A stretch of 64,000 nucleotides of DNA, taken from assembly GCF_028609885.1 (NCBI RefSeq), contig NZ_CP063195.1, positions 1,240,001-1,304,000 on the forward strand, given 5' to 3'. The DNA comes from Corynebacterium jeikeium (GTDB taxonomy: Bacteria > Actinomycetota > Actinomycetes > Mycobacteriales > Mycobacteriaceae). How positions within the stretch are numbered: position 1 is the first letter of the stretch; each line of letters starts with the position of its first letter. Both the position numbers and the translations under genes were made by a program. Below, one piece after another: positions 39,205 to 47,830 of this stretch. The notes under the pieces are model-generated. The model did not search any database. It was not told the DNA's origin and worked only from the letters and a program-made list of their open reading frames with translations.

Positions 39205-39663
39205 ATGGCTGATGCACGAAAAAGGAAAACGGGAGGTGAGTCCCGGGCTAAGCGAGCATCAAAGGTGGAAATTATCACTGATGCCAGAAGTTCGCGTTTG
39301 CAGGGCTGGCACCACCGCCGCAAGCTTTACGCCGTGCTGCAGCTTCTGCGCATCCCCATCCTTGCCCTTGCTGCGCTGGTGATGCTGCTCACCCACAATG
39401 CGGCCCTTGCGGTGTGCGTGGCCGCGGTGAGCCTGCCTCTACCCTGGATCGCCGTGCTACTGGCCAACGAGTCTGGCCAGGTGGACGAGACCACCAACAA
39501 GGTCTACAAACCCGCTCTCGTGCGTGAGCAGCGCCGGGCACAGCGCGCCGCCCTTGCCGGAGAGACTGCCCGCCCCATGTTGGAATCGGTGTCTTCCCAT
39601 CCGAAGATTATCGAGCACAACCCCGATCAGCCCTCTTCGCAGCACGGAACAGGCAACAAATAG
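39205..39663 (+). CDS. DUF3099 family membrane protein
   Basis: 152 aa from the ATG at 39205 (MADARKRKTGG). A basic N-terminus, the conserved VEIITDARSSRLQG segment, then two membrane helices (YAVLQLLRIPILALAALVML and ALAVCVAAVSLPLPWIAVLLANE) and a disordered tail. The first in-frame ATG at 39124 would add an odd leader overlapping the divergent DUF3039 gene. Confidence 0.85.
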   Translation: MADARKRKTGGESRAKRASKVEIITDARSSRLQGWHHRRKLYAVLQLLRIPILALAALVMLLTHNAALAVCVAAVSLPLPWIAVLLANESGQVDETTNKVYKPALVREQRRAQRAALAGETARPMLESVSSHPKIIEHNPDQPSSQHGTGNK

Positions 39664-39668
39664 CCGAC

Positions 39669-39695
39669 TAGCCCACTTAGCCCACTTAGCCCAAT
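39669..39695 (+). repeat. Three tandem 9-bp repeats (TAGCCCACT)
   Basis: TAGCCCACT, TAGCCCACT, TAGCCCAAT lie head to tail in the 47-bp gap before the methyltransferase gene. A fourth partial unit (TAGCCGAC) precedes them. Possible slippage repeat affecting spacing to the next gene. Confidence 0.75.
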
Positions 39696-39710
39696 TAGCA
39701 AGGAAAAAGA

Positions 39711-41390
39711 ATGCCCGACCTTCCTCTATGCAAACCCGGAACCGCCACTGAGCAGCTGGTCCGCGCTCTTGTAGCTCAGGGCTACGGTTCCAAGTTGATC
39801 TTGGACGTGCTTGGCGTTCAGGGCGTGGCCGCCGCCCAGGCGGGTTCGCCCGCTGCCGCTGCGTGGCACCTATCGCGGCGCGAGTCTGCGGCCGCTCAGT
39901 TAGTCGCTGCTGTTTATTTACGACGCCCCCAGCCCGCGTCTTTCTTCCGGAATCTCGTCGGGACCGAAGCCACATCTGGCTTGGTGGCAGAACATGCACT
40001 GATCCCCGTGGCACAACAACCCGAGCACGGCGGAGGCGACGGTACAGAGTTGCTGCGCCTTAACCTGGATATCCGACCTGCCCATCACCCGGCCCACGGT
40101 GAGGCGGAGGTGTTGGTGCTGTCGGATCCAGATGCCTCCCTAGAGGAACGCGTCCCCGGCCCGGGCCACGTTCCGGGTGTGGGCAATGCTCCCTTGTCCC
40201 TGCTCAACGCTATTCCCCAGCTACCTGCTAATGCCCGGGTGCTGGACCTCGGCACTGGCTCCGGCGTACTCGCATTGGTGCTGGCCGCAAACGCCGAGGT
40301 CGAGCCACCAAAAATTTTTGGCAGCGACATCCACGCCCGCGCCCTCAATTACGCCCGTGTGGCAGCCGCGGCACAGGGTTTGGATTCACCACTGGTGAAC
40401 TGGGTGCAGGGGTCTTGGTTCGAGCCTTTTAGCGCTGAATCCGCTGATACTGAATCTACTGAAGCTCAGCGCTTCGACGTTATCGTCGCCAACCCTCCCT
40501 TCGTCATCGGGCCTTCCGTGGACCTAGAAGCAGAAGAAGGGCACGTATACCGTGACTCCGGATTGCCGCTCGATGCGGCTAGCCAACTGGTTGTCGAACA
40601 GTCCGTCCAGCATCTGGCGCCGGGAGGTCACGCGCACCTTCTGATCGGCTGGGCTCTCGGCGAAGAAGACACCGGTGCAGCCAGCTCCGCCGCCGAACGG
40701 ATTCTCGGCTGGCTACCCGACGAGGGCGCCCGTGCCTGGGTTCTGCAGCGCGACGAGGTGGACATTGCCACGTACGTCAACACCTGGCTGCGCGATGAAA
40801 GCATCGATCCTCGGAGCGACGCAGGCCAGCAACGCACCACGGAATGGCTGGACTTCTTCGCCCGCCACCAGATCACCCGCATTGGCCTGGGCTGGATCCA
40901 CATTGAAAAATTCGAGGGCACCAGCGAGCTGACCGTCGAGTCTCTCGATCATGCACTACCAGCCGGGGCTTATCTCGGCAAAGAGGCTGCCCAATGGTTC
41001 GCCCGCTGTCAATGGATCGACCAGCTGGAGGTGCCCGGGCGTTCCGCTGCCACAGCGGTGGCGGAAGGCCGTTACCGGCTGGGACGTGGCGTCATTTTAG
41101 AGAAAACGGCAAGCGCCACCAACCAGGGGTTCGGCGAGGAGAGTACGAGGCTGACCCGTACTGACGGCCCGGGATGGACGCACGAGATCGATCACGAGCT
41201 GGCGACGATCCTGGCCGGCCTCAGTTGGGAGGGGCTGAGCCTGGGCGACGTCGCGGAGTTCTACCACGCGGTACACGGCGAGAAGTTGGGAATCAGCGCC
41301 GAGGAGCTAATTGACCAGCTCGTGCCGATCGCGATCGACCTGGTGCGGCACGGGATGATCGTTCCGGAAGACTTGCGAGAGCTGTACTAA
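39711..41390 (+). CDS. Class I SAM-dependent methyltransferase with NPPF motif
   Basis: 559 aa. The methyltransferase domain lies at about residues 160-310: VLDLGTGSGVLALVLA binds SAM, SDIHARALNYAR follows, and VIVANPPF is the N-methyltransferase motif, as in HemK/RsmC-type enzymes acting on amide or exocyclic nitrogen. N-terminal (about 1-150) and C-terminal (about 350-559) domains are specific to actinobacteria. The substrate cannot be deduced. AAGGA lies seven bases before the ATG. Confidence 0.85.
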   Translation: MPDLPLCKPGTATEQLVRALVAQGYGSKLILDVLGVQGVAAAQAGSPAAAAWHLSRRESAAAQLVAAVYLRRPQPASFFRNLVGTEATSGLVAEHALIPVAQQPEHGGGDGTELLRLNLDIRPAHHPAHGEAEVLVLSDPDASLEERVPGPGHVPGVGNAPLSLLNAIPQLPANARVLDLGTGSGVLALVLAANAEVEPPKIFGSDIHARALNYARVAAAAQGLDSPLVNWVQGSWFEPFSAESADTESTEAQRFDVIVANPPFVIGPSVDLEAEEGHVYRDSGLPLDAASQLVVEQSVQHLAPGGHAHLLIGWALGEEDTGAASSAAERILGWLPDEGARAWVLQRDEVDIATYVNTWLRDESIDPRSDAGQQRTTEWLDFFARHQITRIGLGWIHIEKFEGTSELTVESLDHALPAGAYLGKEAAQWFARCQWIDQLEVPGRSAATAVAEGRYRLGRGVILEKTASATNQGFGEESTRLTRTDGPGWTHEIDHELATILAGLSWEGLSLGDVAEFYHAVHGEKLGISAEELIDQLVPIAIDLVRHGMIVPEDLRELY

Positions 41391-41461
41391 AGCTCCAGAA
41401 CTAGAGCCCCAGAAAACCCTATTGTTAGAAATCCCGAGATTTTGAGGAAGGCGGATCGGCA

Positions 41462-41932
41462 ATGAAAGCGGTTGTGAGCACTGTCAGTAGTGCGGAGGTA
41501 ACCGTAGACGGTGAGGTCGTCGGGTCAGTACAAGGCCCTGCATTATTGGCGCTCGTCGGCATTGGCACAGGTGACATAGAAGACGCGAGTGTGACGGACG
41601 CGGCTGTGGAGAAGATGGCTCGGAAGCTCGCCGAATTGCGTCTGCTACCGGCAGTCGGCGAGCCATGGGATAGCCCGCGCAATCATTCAGTCGAGGAGGT
41701 CGGCGGACAAGTCCTGTTGGTCAGCCAGTTCACGCTCATGGGGGAAACGAAGAAAGGGCGGAGGCCCTCCTGGGCGAATGCGGCGCCGGGTGAGGCTGCA
41801 CAACCCGTCTTCGACCGTATCGGCGAGCTACTGCGACAGCGCGGAATAGTTGTAGAAACAGGCCGATTCGGTGCGATGATGAAAGTCTCCAGTGTGAACG
41901 AGGGACCATTCACCGTACTGATAGAGACCTAG
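41462..41932 (+). CDS. dtd: D-aminoacyl-tRNA deacylase
   Basis: Removes D-amino acids (and Gly) mischarged on tRNA. 156 aa; the two catalytic loops [16 protein letters not shown] and [11 protein letters not shown] are in place (usual SQxTL and NxGPVT, here GPFT). GAGGAAGGCGG precedes the ATG. Confidence 0.94.
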   Translation: MKAVVSTVSSAEVTVDGEVVGSVQGPALLALVGIGTGDIEDASVTDAAVEKMARKLAELRLLPAVGEPWDSPRNHSVEEVGGQVLLVSQFTLMGETKKGRRPSWANAAPGEAAQPVFDRIGELLRQRGIVVETGRFGAMMKVSSVNEGPFTVLIET

Positions 41933-42054
41933 GTATACCTGCCGTCTTTTGAATAGTTCCAGGTCAAATGCTTGCTTCGCTTTCGCATCCCTAACCGCTG
42001 AAACCGGCGACCCTATTGCGGGGGTAGAGGAAATTCCTTCCTAAGGAGGAGTCG

Positions 42055-42082
42055 GGAACAATTCAACGAAGATGTCCGTTAA
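42055..42082 (+). promoter_or_regulatory. Candidate SigH-type promoter of sigB
   Basis: GGAAC (42055-42059) and CGTTAA (42077-42082) fit the corynebacterial SigH pattern GGAA(C/T)-N18-19-cGTT. sigB is a known SigH target in C. glutamicum. The transcript would have a leader of about 75 bases. The stretch 41933-42163 has no gene. Confidence 0.65.
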
Positions 42083-42163
42083 CCCCTTAGAGCTTCGGCA
42101 CATAACGAGAAAAATCTTGAACGAGCTTGAGCGCTATCGAGCCACGGGAGGCACACCAGTACC

Positions 42164-43195
42164 ATGAAAAACTCCATGATTGATGACGAATACAACGGCA
42201 TCAACAACGGTCAGGGCAACGGCGATTCGACCGACGATAGCGACAAAAAGGAAGACAAGGGGCGGCGCCGAGGCAACAACGAGAACCCGTCGGCAGATTT
42301 GGTACGCGTATACCTCAACGGCATCGGCAAGACAGCCTTGCTGACGGCCGAGGACGAGGTCGAACTATCCAAGCGCATCGAGGTTGGCCTGTACTCGGAG
42401 TACCTGCTGTCCAACGCTGAGAAGCTGACCCGCGCAAAGAAGCGTGACCTGAAGGTTTTAGCTCGCGAAGGCAAGGCAGCCCGCAGCCACCTGCTGGAAG
42501 CGAACCTGCGACTGGTGGTATCCCTGGCTAAGCGCTACACCGGTCGCGGAATGCCACTGCTGGACCTGATCCAGGAGGGCAACCTGGGCCTTATCCGTGC
42601 CATGGAGAAATTCGACTACACCAAGGGTTTTAAATTCTCCACCTACGCAACGTGGTGGATCCGCCAGGCCATCACCCGTGGCATGGCCGACCAGTCCCGA
42701 ACCATCCGCCTTCCCGTTCACCTCGTTGAGCAAGTCAACAAGCTGTCTCGGATCAAGCGCGAAATGTATCAGCAGCTGGGCCGTGAAGCCACCAATGAGG
42801 AGCTATCGGAGGAGTCCGGCATCGAAGAATCCAAGATCGAGATGCTGCTGAAGCAGTCTCGCGATCCGGTGAGCCTGGACATGCCCGTGGGCAGCGATGA
42901 GGAAGCCCCGCTGGGCGATTTTATTGAAGATTCCGATGCCACAGACGCGGAGACTGCCGTTGTAGCTTCCCTGCGTCACTCCGATGTACGCGCGGTGCTC
43001 GGCACACTGGAAGAGCGCGAGCAAGACGTCATCAAGCTGCGCTACGGCCTCGACGATGGCATGCCCCGTACTCTCGATCAGATCGGCCGCCGCTTCGGGC
43101 TTTCCCGTGAGCGTGTGCGACAGATTGAGCGCGAGGTTATGGCAAAGCTGCGCGAAGGCGATCGAGCAGACAAGCTGCGCGAATACGCAGTCTAA
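42164..43195 (+). CDS. sigB: Principal-like sigma factor SigB
   Basis: Non-essential group 2 sigma factor for general stress and stationary phase. 343 aa; a short charged N-terminus, then [18 protein letters not shown] (1.2), [28 protein letters not shown] (2.4) and the 4.2 helix-turn-helix [20 protein letters not shown]. Lacks the long basic/acidic tail of SigA. GGGAGG upstream. Directly before dtxR, as in C. glutamicum. Confidence 0.95.
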   Translation: MKNSMIDDEYNGINNGQGNGDSTDDSDKKEDKGRRRGNNENPSADLVRVYLNGIGKTALLTAEDEVELSKRIEVGLYSEYLLSNAEKLTRAKKRDLKVLAREGKAARSHLLEANLRLVVSLAKRYTGRGMPLLDLIQEGNLGLIRAMEKFDYTKGFKFSTYATWWIRQAITRGMADQSRTIRLPVHLVEQVNKLSRIKREMYQQLGREATNEELSEESGIEESKIEMLLKQSRDPVSLDMPVGSDEEAPLGDFIEDSDATDAETAVVASLRHSDVRAVLGTLEEREQDVIKLRYGLDDGMPRTLDQIGRRFGLSRERVRQIEREVMAKLREGDRADKLREYAV

Positions 43196-43228
43196 CCACC
43201 CCGCCGGAAAACAAGTACCTATATTTAT

Positions 43229-43259
43229 GCCCCGTTTCCTAAGTGAACGGGGCTATAAT
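43229..43259 (+). promoter_or_regulatory. dtxR core promoter overlapping a perfect inverted repeat
   Basis: GCCCCGTT (43229-43236) and AACGGGGC (43246-43253) form an 8-bp hairpin with a 9-base loop. A perfect TATAAT follows at once (43254-43259). The stem may end sigB transcripts, but there is no T-run, and it covers the -35 and spacer of the dtxR promoter, so it could also be an operator. Confidence 0.6.
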
Positions 43260-43297
43260 CGTGTGAAGTCAATAAGCAAAGAAAGGGCGTAGCGCAC

Positions 43298-44020
43298 GTG
43301 AGGGATCTCGTCGATACTACTGAGATGTATCTCCGAACGATTTACGAGTTGGAAGAAGAAGGCATCCCACCGCTGCGCGCTCGCATCGCCGAGAGACTGG
43401 ACCAGTCCGGCCCCACGGTGAGCCAGACTGTAGCCCGCATGGAACGCGATGAGCTTCTGACCGTTGAGAAGGATCGTTCCTTGAAGCTCAGCGCACAGGG
43501 GCGCGCCCTGGCCACTGCCGTAATGCGTAAACACCGCCTGGCGGAGCGCCTGCTTACCGACGTAATCGGCCTTCCTTGGGAAAAGGTGCACGATGAAGCC
43601 TGCCGCTGGGAACACGTCATGGGCGACGAAGTTGAGGTTCAGCTGGTAAAGGTGCTCAGTGAGTACGCCACCTCTCCCTTTGGAAACCCAATCCCGGGTC
43701 TGGACGAGCTGATGGAGGGCATCCCGGATTCCGAGCGAGCTGAGCTGCGGCAAAAGATTGACAACCTGCAGGTGGTTACCTCGCAACGCGCATCCGACAT
43801 CGAACCACCGGAGCCGATCCAGGTGAAGATCCTGAGTATCAACGAAATCATCCAGGTCGAGCACAAGCTAATGGCTAAATTCCACGCGCTCGGAATGCGT
43901 CCGGGAAGTGTTGTAGATCTCGTGGCCACCGAGGACGGCCTGGAGTTCAGTAACGACAACGGCGCCATGGTGGTTCCGGAAGAACTCGGCCACGCCGTGC
44001 GGGTAGAGAAAGTCAACTAA
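43298..44020 (+). CDS. dtxR: Iron-dependent repressor DtxR
   Basis: Fe(II)-activated repressor of iron uptake, siderophore and heme genes. 240 aa from a GTG with AAAGGG upstream. The winged helix ([24 protein letters not shown]), metal ligands M10 and the CRWEHVM segment (C, E, H of site 2) and a C-terminal SH3-like domain ([18 protein letters not shown]) are all seen. It lies between sigB and galE. No clear DtxR box was seen before the gene. Confidence 0.97.
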   Translation: MRDLVDTTEMYLRTIYELEEEGIPPLRARIAERLDQSGPTVSQTVARMERDELLTVEKDRSLKLSAQGRALATAVMRKHRLAERLLTDVIGLPWEKVHDEACRWEHVMGDEVEVQLVKVLSEYATSPFGNPIPGLDELMEGIPDSERAELRQKIDNLQVVTSQRASDIEPPEPIQVKILSINEIIQVEHKLMAKFHALGMRPGSVVDLVATEDGLEFSNDNGAMVVPEELGHAVRVEKVN

Positions 44021-44033
44021 TTGGTGCGGTAGC

Positions 44034-45068
44034 GTGGGGAATGTGAGTAGCATCGATCTTTCCTCTTCCTCCCTGTCCCCCTCATCCCACATTGTCGTCA
44101 CCGGTGGTGCCGGGTACGTAGGCAGTGTGTGCGCCAGCGTGCTGCTGGAGCACGGCTTCCGCGTAACGGTTGTTGATGACCTTTCCACTGGCAACGGATA
44201 CGCCGTGCCGGACGGAGCGACCTTCGTTGAAGGCGACATCCGTGACGTAATCTCCGATGTCTTCGCGACCGGTGACGTAGCTGCCGTGATGCATTTTGCC
44301 GCCCGCTCTCTGGTCGGCGAGTCCGTAGAAAAACCGGACATTTACTGGCACCACAATGTGGGCACCAGCCTGTATCTGCTGGATCAGATGCGTGAGCACG
44401 GCGTGCAGAACCTCGTGTTCTCCTCCACCGCAGCCACCTATGGGGAACCCGAGCAGGTACCCATTACCGAAGATATGCCCACTGCTCCCACCAACCCCTA
44501 TGGTGCATCCAAGCTGGCGATCGACCACATGATCACCTCCTACGCTAACGCCTATGGGCTGGCCGCAACTTCACTGCGCTACTTCAACGTCGCCGGTGCA
44601 TACGGCGACATTGGTGAGAACCACAAGGTAGAGACACACCTGATCCCGTTGGTGCTGCAGGTTGCCCTCGGCCACCGGGAACACATATCCATCTTCGGCA
44701 CCGACTACCCCACCACTGACGGCACCGCAGTGCGCGATTACATTCACATTCGGGATCTGGCGGACGCCCACTTGCTTGCTGCGGCTTCCAACACCGCTGG
44801 ACAACACCGTATCTTCAACCTGGGCTCCGGCGATGGCTTCAGCGTGCGCCAGGTTATCGATACATGCCGCGAGGTGACCGGCCACCCGATTCCTGCCGTT
44901 GAATCGCCGCGCCGCGCGGGCGATCCCGCCACACTCATCGCCTCCTCCGCAAAGGCGAAGGCTGAACTCGGCTGGAACCCGACCCGCTCCGATCTGCACA
45001 CGATCATTTCAGATGCATGGTCGTTTAGCGGACAACTGGGTGATAGGTTGCATTCCGCACAGCGTTAA
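44034..45068 (+). CDS. galE: UDP-glucose 4-epimerase
   Basis: Extended SDR enzyme giving UDP-galactose for arabinogalactan. [20 protein letters not shown] is the NAD fold, [10 protein letters not shown] the Ser segment, and [13 protein letters not shown] the catalytic Tyr-x3-Lys. GTG 44034 or GTG 44043 starts the protein; the first 17 residues are Ser-rich and precede the fold. Placed 13 bp after dtxR. The 3' end overlaps the opposite DUF4192 gene by 44 bp. Confidence 0.94.
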   Translation: MGNVSSIDLSSSSLSPSSHIVVTGGAGYVGSVCASVLLEHGFRVTVVDDLSTGNGYAVPDGATFVEGDIRDVISDVFATGDVAAVMHFAARSLVGESVEKPDIYWHHNVGTSLYLLDQMREHGVQNLVFSSTAATYGEPEQVPITEDMPTAPTNPYGASKLAIDHMITSYANAYGLAATSLRYFNVAGAYGDIGENHKVETHLIPLVLQVALGHREHISIFGTDYPTTDGTAVRDYIHIRDLADAHLLAAASNTAGQHRIFNLGSGDGFSVRQVIDTCREVTGHPIPAVESPRRAGDPATLIASSAKAKAELGWNPTRSDLHTIISDAWSFSGQLGDRLHSAQR

Positions 45069-46527
45069 TCGCGTCCCAGTCGACCGTTTGTAGCAGGCGC
45101 TCGTATTCCCAGGCGAGGTCTAATCCGGCATACTCTCGGACTGTGACGTAGGAGCGCTCCGGAACCCAACCAGGACCTTCCGAAGAGCCTTCCGACTCGC
45201 CGGGATCGCCCTGCTCTCGCAGATCATCCGGGTCCTCCCCCGCATCCAGATCCATCTGCACATTCGCCATTACCGTACAAGCAGCGCGCACTGCTTTGGA
45301 TAGCAACAGTTTGATCTTGCCTCTCTGATGCGCATCCAACGCTGCAATCGCGAGATCCGCGGTGAATTCGTCGAGGGTGCTAAGCCGGGGATTCCTGTTA
45401 GAGCCATCAGCTTCCTCCACGCCTCGCAACAGGTCTTCCAACGCTACTTCAGGGTCGACAGCTGCCTCGTCCAGCCTGTCCAGACTGTCCAGCTGGTCCA
45501 GCTTCGCACACGCATCCTCGGTGTAGAGATCCGCCTCGAGCTCCTCCAGTAGTCGCGTAAGCGTGTGGTAGGCGAGCACTCCTTCGTCGTTAGCCGACGC
45601 CACCAGCGCCAGAATCAGCATGACCCGTCGACGCACCGAGCCTGTCGTCCGCCGCGCGGTACTTGCAAGCATTTCCCGCAAAATGGCGCTATTTACGCCG
45701 AGCGACCACGCGATGACAACAGTGTGCAAAAACTCATCACAACAGATCGCGGCGAGGCTATCAATTAGGTATTCGTCTTCGCATTCCTCTTCCAACACTC
45801 GCTGCCCTTCCGCCACTGCAGCCACCCCGACTAGCACTTGGATTAGATCGACCGTCGTGGCCTCTCCACGATCCTGCAGCATCCAATCCGGTGCTGCGAT
45901 GTTCGCCGGGTCCAACCAACGTTCCATCTCTTCTCTGTTTCCCATTCGGCGGGCTCCGCTGAGTGCACTTATATCCGCAAGTTCGTTGGTTTCGACGTTC
46001 GCCACGGTGCCCGTCTCTCCATCCAGCACGTCAGTCCAGACCTCCCCCGTGGAGATTCGGGACACCTCCAGCGCAGACTGTATTTCCACACACCCCTCCT
46101 GTAGCTGTTCGATGGCGGAGGCCACACAGGCACGCAGGCCGTCGTCCATGTCACCGACGGTGAGGATGATGGCCTCTGCCGCTGGGGCGTCACAAAGAAT
46201 CTTTGTGAGACCACGAACCGCTTCGGTCACTGCGGCAGGATTTAGGTCGCAGCGTAGGACTGGGCCGATACGAAAGCGGCGGTGGTTCTCCGGCAGCGGG
46301 GCGGGACCGGTGGGTTCCGTATTGGTCGGCTCCGCCGGCTCGGAGGAAGCGATAAGGCCGATGATGACCATCGAGTCGATCGGCGGGAAGCCCAGCAAGG
46401 ACGGGATGGCGGCGATCAGTTTTCCTTTGTCGGCCCCGAGATGGACCGAGGGAGCTGGCATCGCGGAAGCACCGGCAGTGGGAATAGATTGTGGGTTTTG
46501 TTCGTTGTGTTCGGGTGAGTTGCTCAT
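45025..46527 (-). CDS. DUF4192 family protein
   Basis: A 500-aa acidic protein. The conserved N-terminal core [29 protein letters not shown] is the DUF4192 hallmark. The middle is helical with Leu-rich stretches and the C-terminus carries an Asp/Glu/Gly-rich linker, then [16 protein letters not shown]. Function unknown. The gene runs against galE. Confidence 0.87.
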   Translation of the reverse strand: MSNSPEHNEQNPQSIPTAGASAMPAPSVHLGADKGKLIAAIPSLLGFPPIDSMVIIGLIASSEPAEPTNTEPTGPAPLPENHRRFRIGPVLRCDLNPAAVTEAVRGLTKILCDAPAAEAIILTVGDMDDGLRACVASAIEQLQEGCVEIQSALEVSRISTGEVWTDVLDGETGTVANVETNELADISALSGARRMGNREEMERWLDPANIAAPDWMLQDRGEATTVDLIQVLVGVAAVAEGQRVLEEECEDEYLIDSLAAICCDEFLHTVVIAWSLGVNSAILREMLASTARRTTGSVRRRVMLILALVASANDEGVLAYHTLTRLLEELEADLYTEDACAKLDQLDSLDRLDEAAVDPEVALEDLLRGVEEADGSNRNPRLSTLDEFTADLAIAALDAHQRGKIKLLLSKAVRAACTVMANVQMDLDAGEDPDDLREQGDPGESEGSSEGPGWVPERSYVTVREYAGLDLAWEYERLLQTVDWDAINAVRNATYHPVVR

Positions 46528-46744
46528 GCACCAGATACTCGCGGAGAAAGATTATTTCCGTGGCTACAAATGCTGCGGGCGAAGGCATTGCCCCAGGGGG
46601 CTGTGAATAACTCAAAACTGTGGATACAGCCAGTTGGCTATTCGACTTAAGCGCCGTCTCGGCCTAGGCTGTCCGAACTGCCTGATAGGCTAGGCAGACG
46701 GTGTTTGGTTCAAAAAAGGTTCCGCCGGAAGGGAGAGCGAAACT

Positions 46745-47824
46745 ATGCATCAGCACTTCGAAAACAATGGTGACGAGCACAATGGCCGCCACGAGCGGAA
46801 GGCTGCGGGCCGGATGTACGAGATGGAATACCCGGCTCCGATCCAGTTTGATCGCCCGTCCATTGCAGACGAAGCTACGGGGCTGGGCAGCGCCGTCGAA
46901 GGCTCCGAGGAGCTGCCGATGCTAGTCGCACTGCAGGGCTATGCCGACGCGGGCCAGGCTGTGTCCAGTGCCAGCTCCCATTTGCTCGCTGCCCTGGAGC
47001 ACAGCCCTGTGGCCTCGTTCAAAGTGGATGAACTGATCGATTACCGCTCCCGTCGCCCCGGTGTGACGATCGATAACTCCAAGGTGATGGACAGCGACGA
47101 TGTGCGCCTGGATTTACACCTGTTAAAGGACACTCAAGGTCGCCCGTTCCTTCTGCTCAGTGGCCTGGAGCCGGATCTAAAATGGGGAGCTTTTAGCGAT
47201 GCCGTGGTGGATCTGGCGCGTCGTGGCCAGGTGGGGATGGTTGCCTCCCTGTACTCCGCCCCTATGACGGTGCCGCACACCCGACCACTGGTGATCTCCG
47301 CGCACTCATCGGATTCTTCGCTGATCCAGGACTTCCACACCTGGGATTCGAGGATGATCGTCCCGGGAGCTGCGGCGCTGGAAACGGAGAAGAAGCTAAA
47401 CCGCCACGGGTTCGAGACAGTCGGTCTGACCGCACATGTGCCGCACTACATTGCGGCCTCCGACTACCCAGAAGCACCCCTGCGCCTATTGCAGGCCTTC
47501 GGGAAGGTTGCTAACCGTGAGCTGCCGCTGAAGGCCCTGGAGAAGGAGCTAGAAAGGGTGCAGCACCAGCTGCAAGACCAGGTCGAGGACTCCCAAGAGA
47601 TTGCCACGGTCGTCAGCGCGCTCGAGCACCAATACGATGCCGAGATGGAACGCATGCGCCGAAAGCGGGAGAATAACCTGCTGAAGCCGGGGCAAGACAT
47701 CCCGACCGGAGAGGAACTGGGCGCTGAGTTCGAGGCGTTCCTGCAGAATATGTCCGATGGGGATCTGTCCGACGAGAATGGCGCAGACAACAGCGCCGAT
47801 TCAGACGAGCAAGAGGAAAACTAG
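46745..47824 (+). CDS. PAC2 family protein
   Basis: 359-aa member of the PAC2 (proteasome assembly chaperone 2) ATP-grasp-like family. Conserved segments are LVALQGYADAGQAVSSASSHLL, VDELIDYRSRRPGV and LTAHVPHYIAASDYPEAPL. A coiled, charged C-terminal third follows. GGAAGGGAGAG precedes the ATG. Corynebacteria lack a proteasome, so the true role is unknown. It is six bases upstream of a helicase gene. Confidence 0.85.
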   Translation: MHQHFENNGDEHNGRHERKAAGRMYEMEYPAPIQFDRPSIADEATGLGSAVEGSEELPMLVALQGYADAGQAVSSASSHLLAALEHSPVASFKVDELIDYRSRRPGVTIDNSKVMDSDDVRLDLHLLKDTQGRPFLLLSGLEPDLKWGAFSDAVVDLARRGQVGMVASLYSAPMTVPHTRPLVISAHSSDSSLIQDFHTWDSRMIVPGAAALETEKKLNRHGFETVGLTAHVPHYIAASDYPEAPLRLLQAFGKVANRELPLKALEKELERVQHQLQDQVEDSQEIATVVSALEHQYDAEMERMRRKRENNLLKPGQDIPTGEELGAEFEAFLQNMSDGDLSDENGADNSADSDEQEEN

Positions 47825-47830
47825 AAAACA

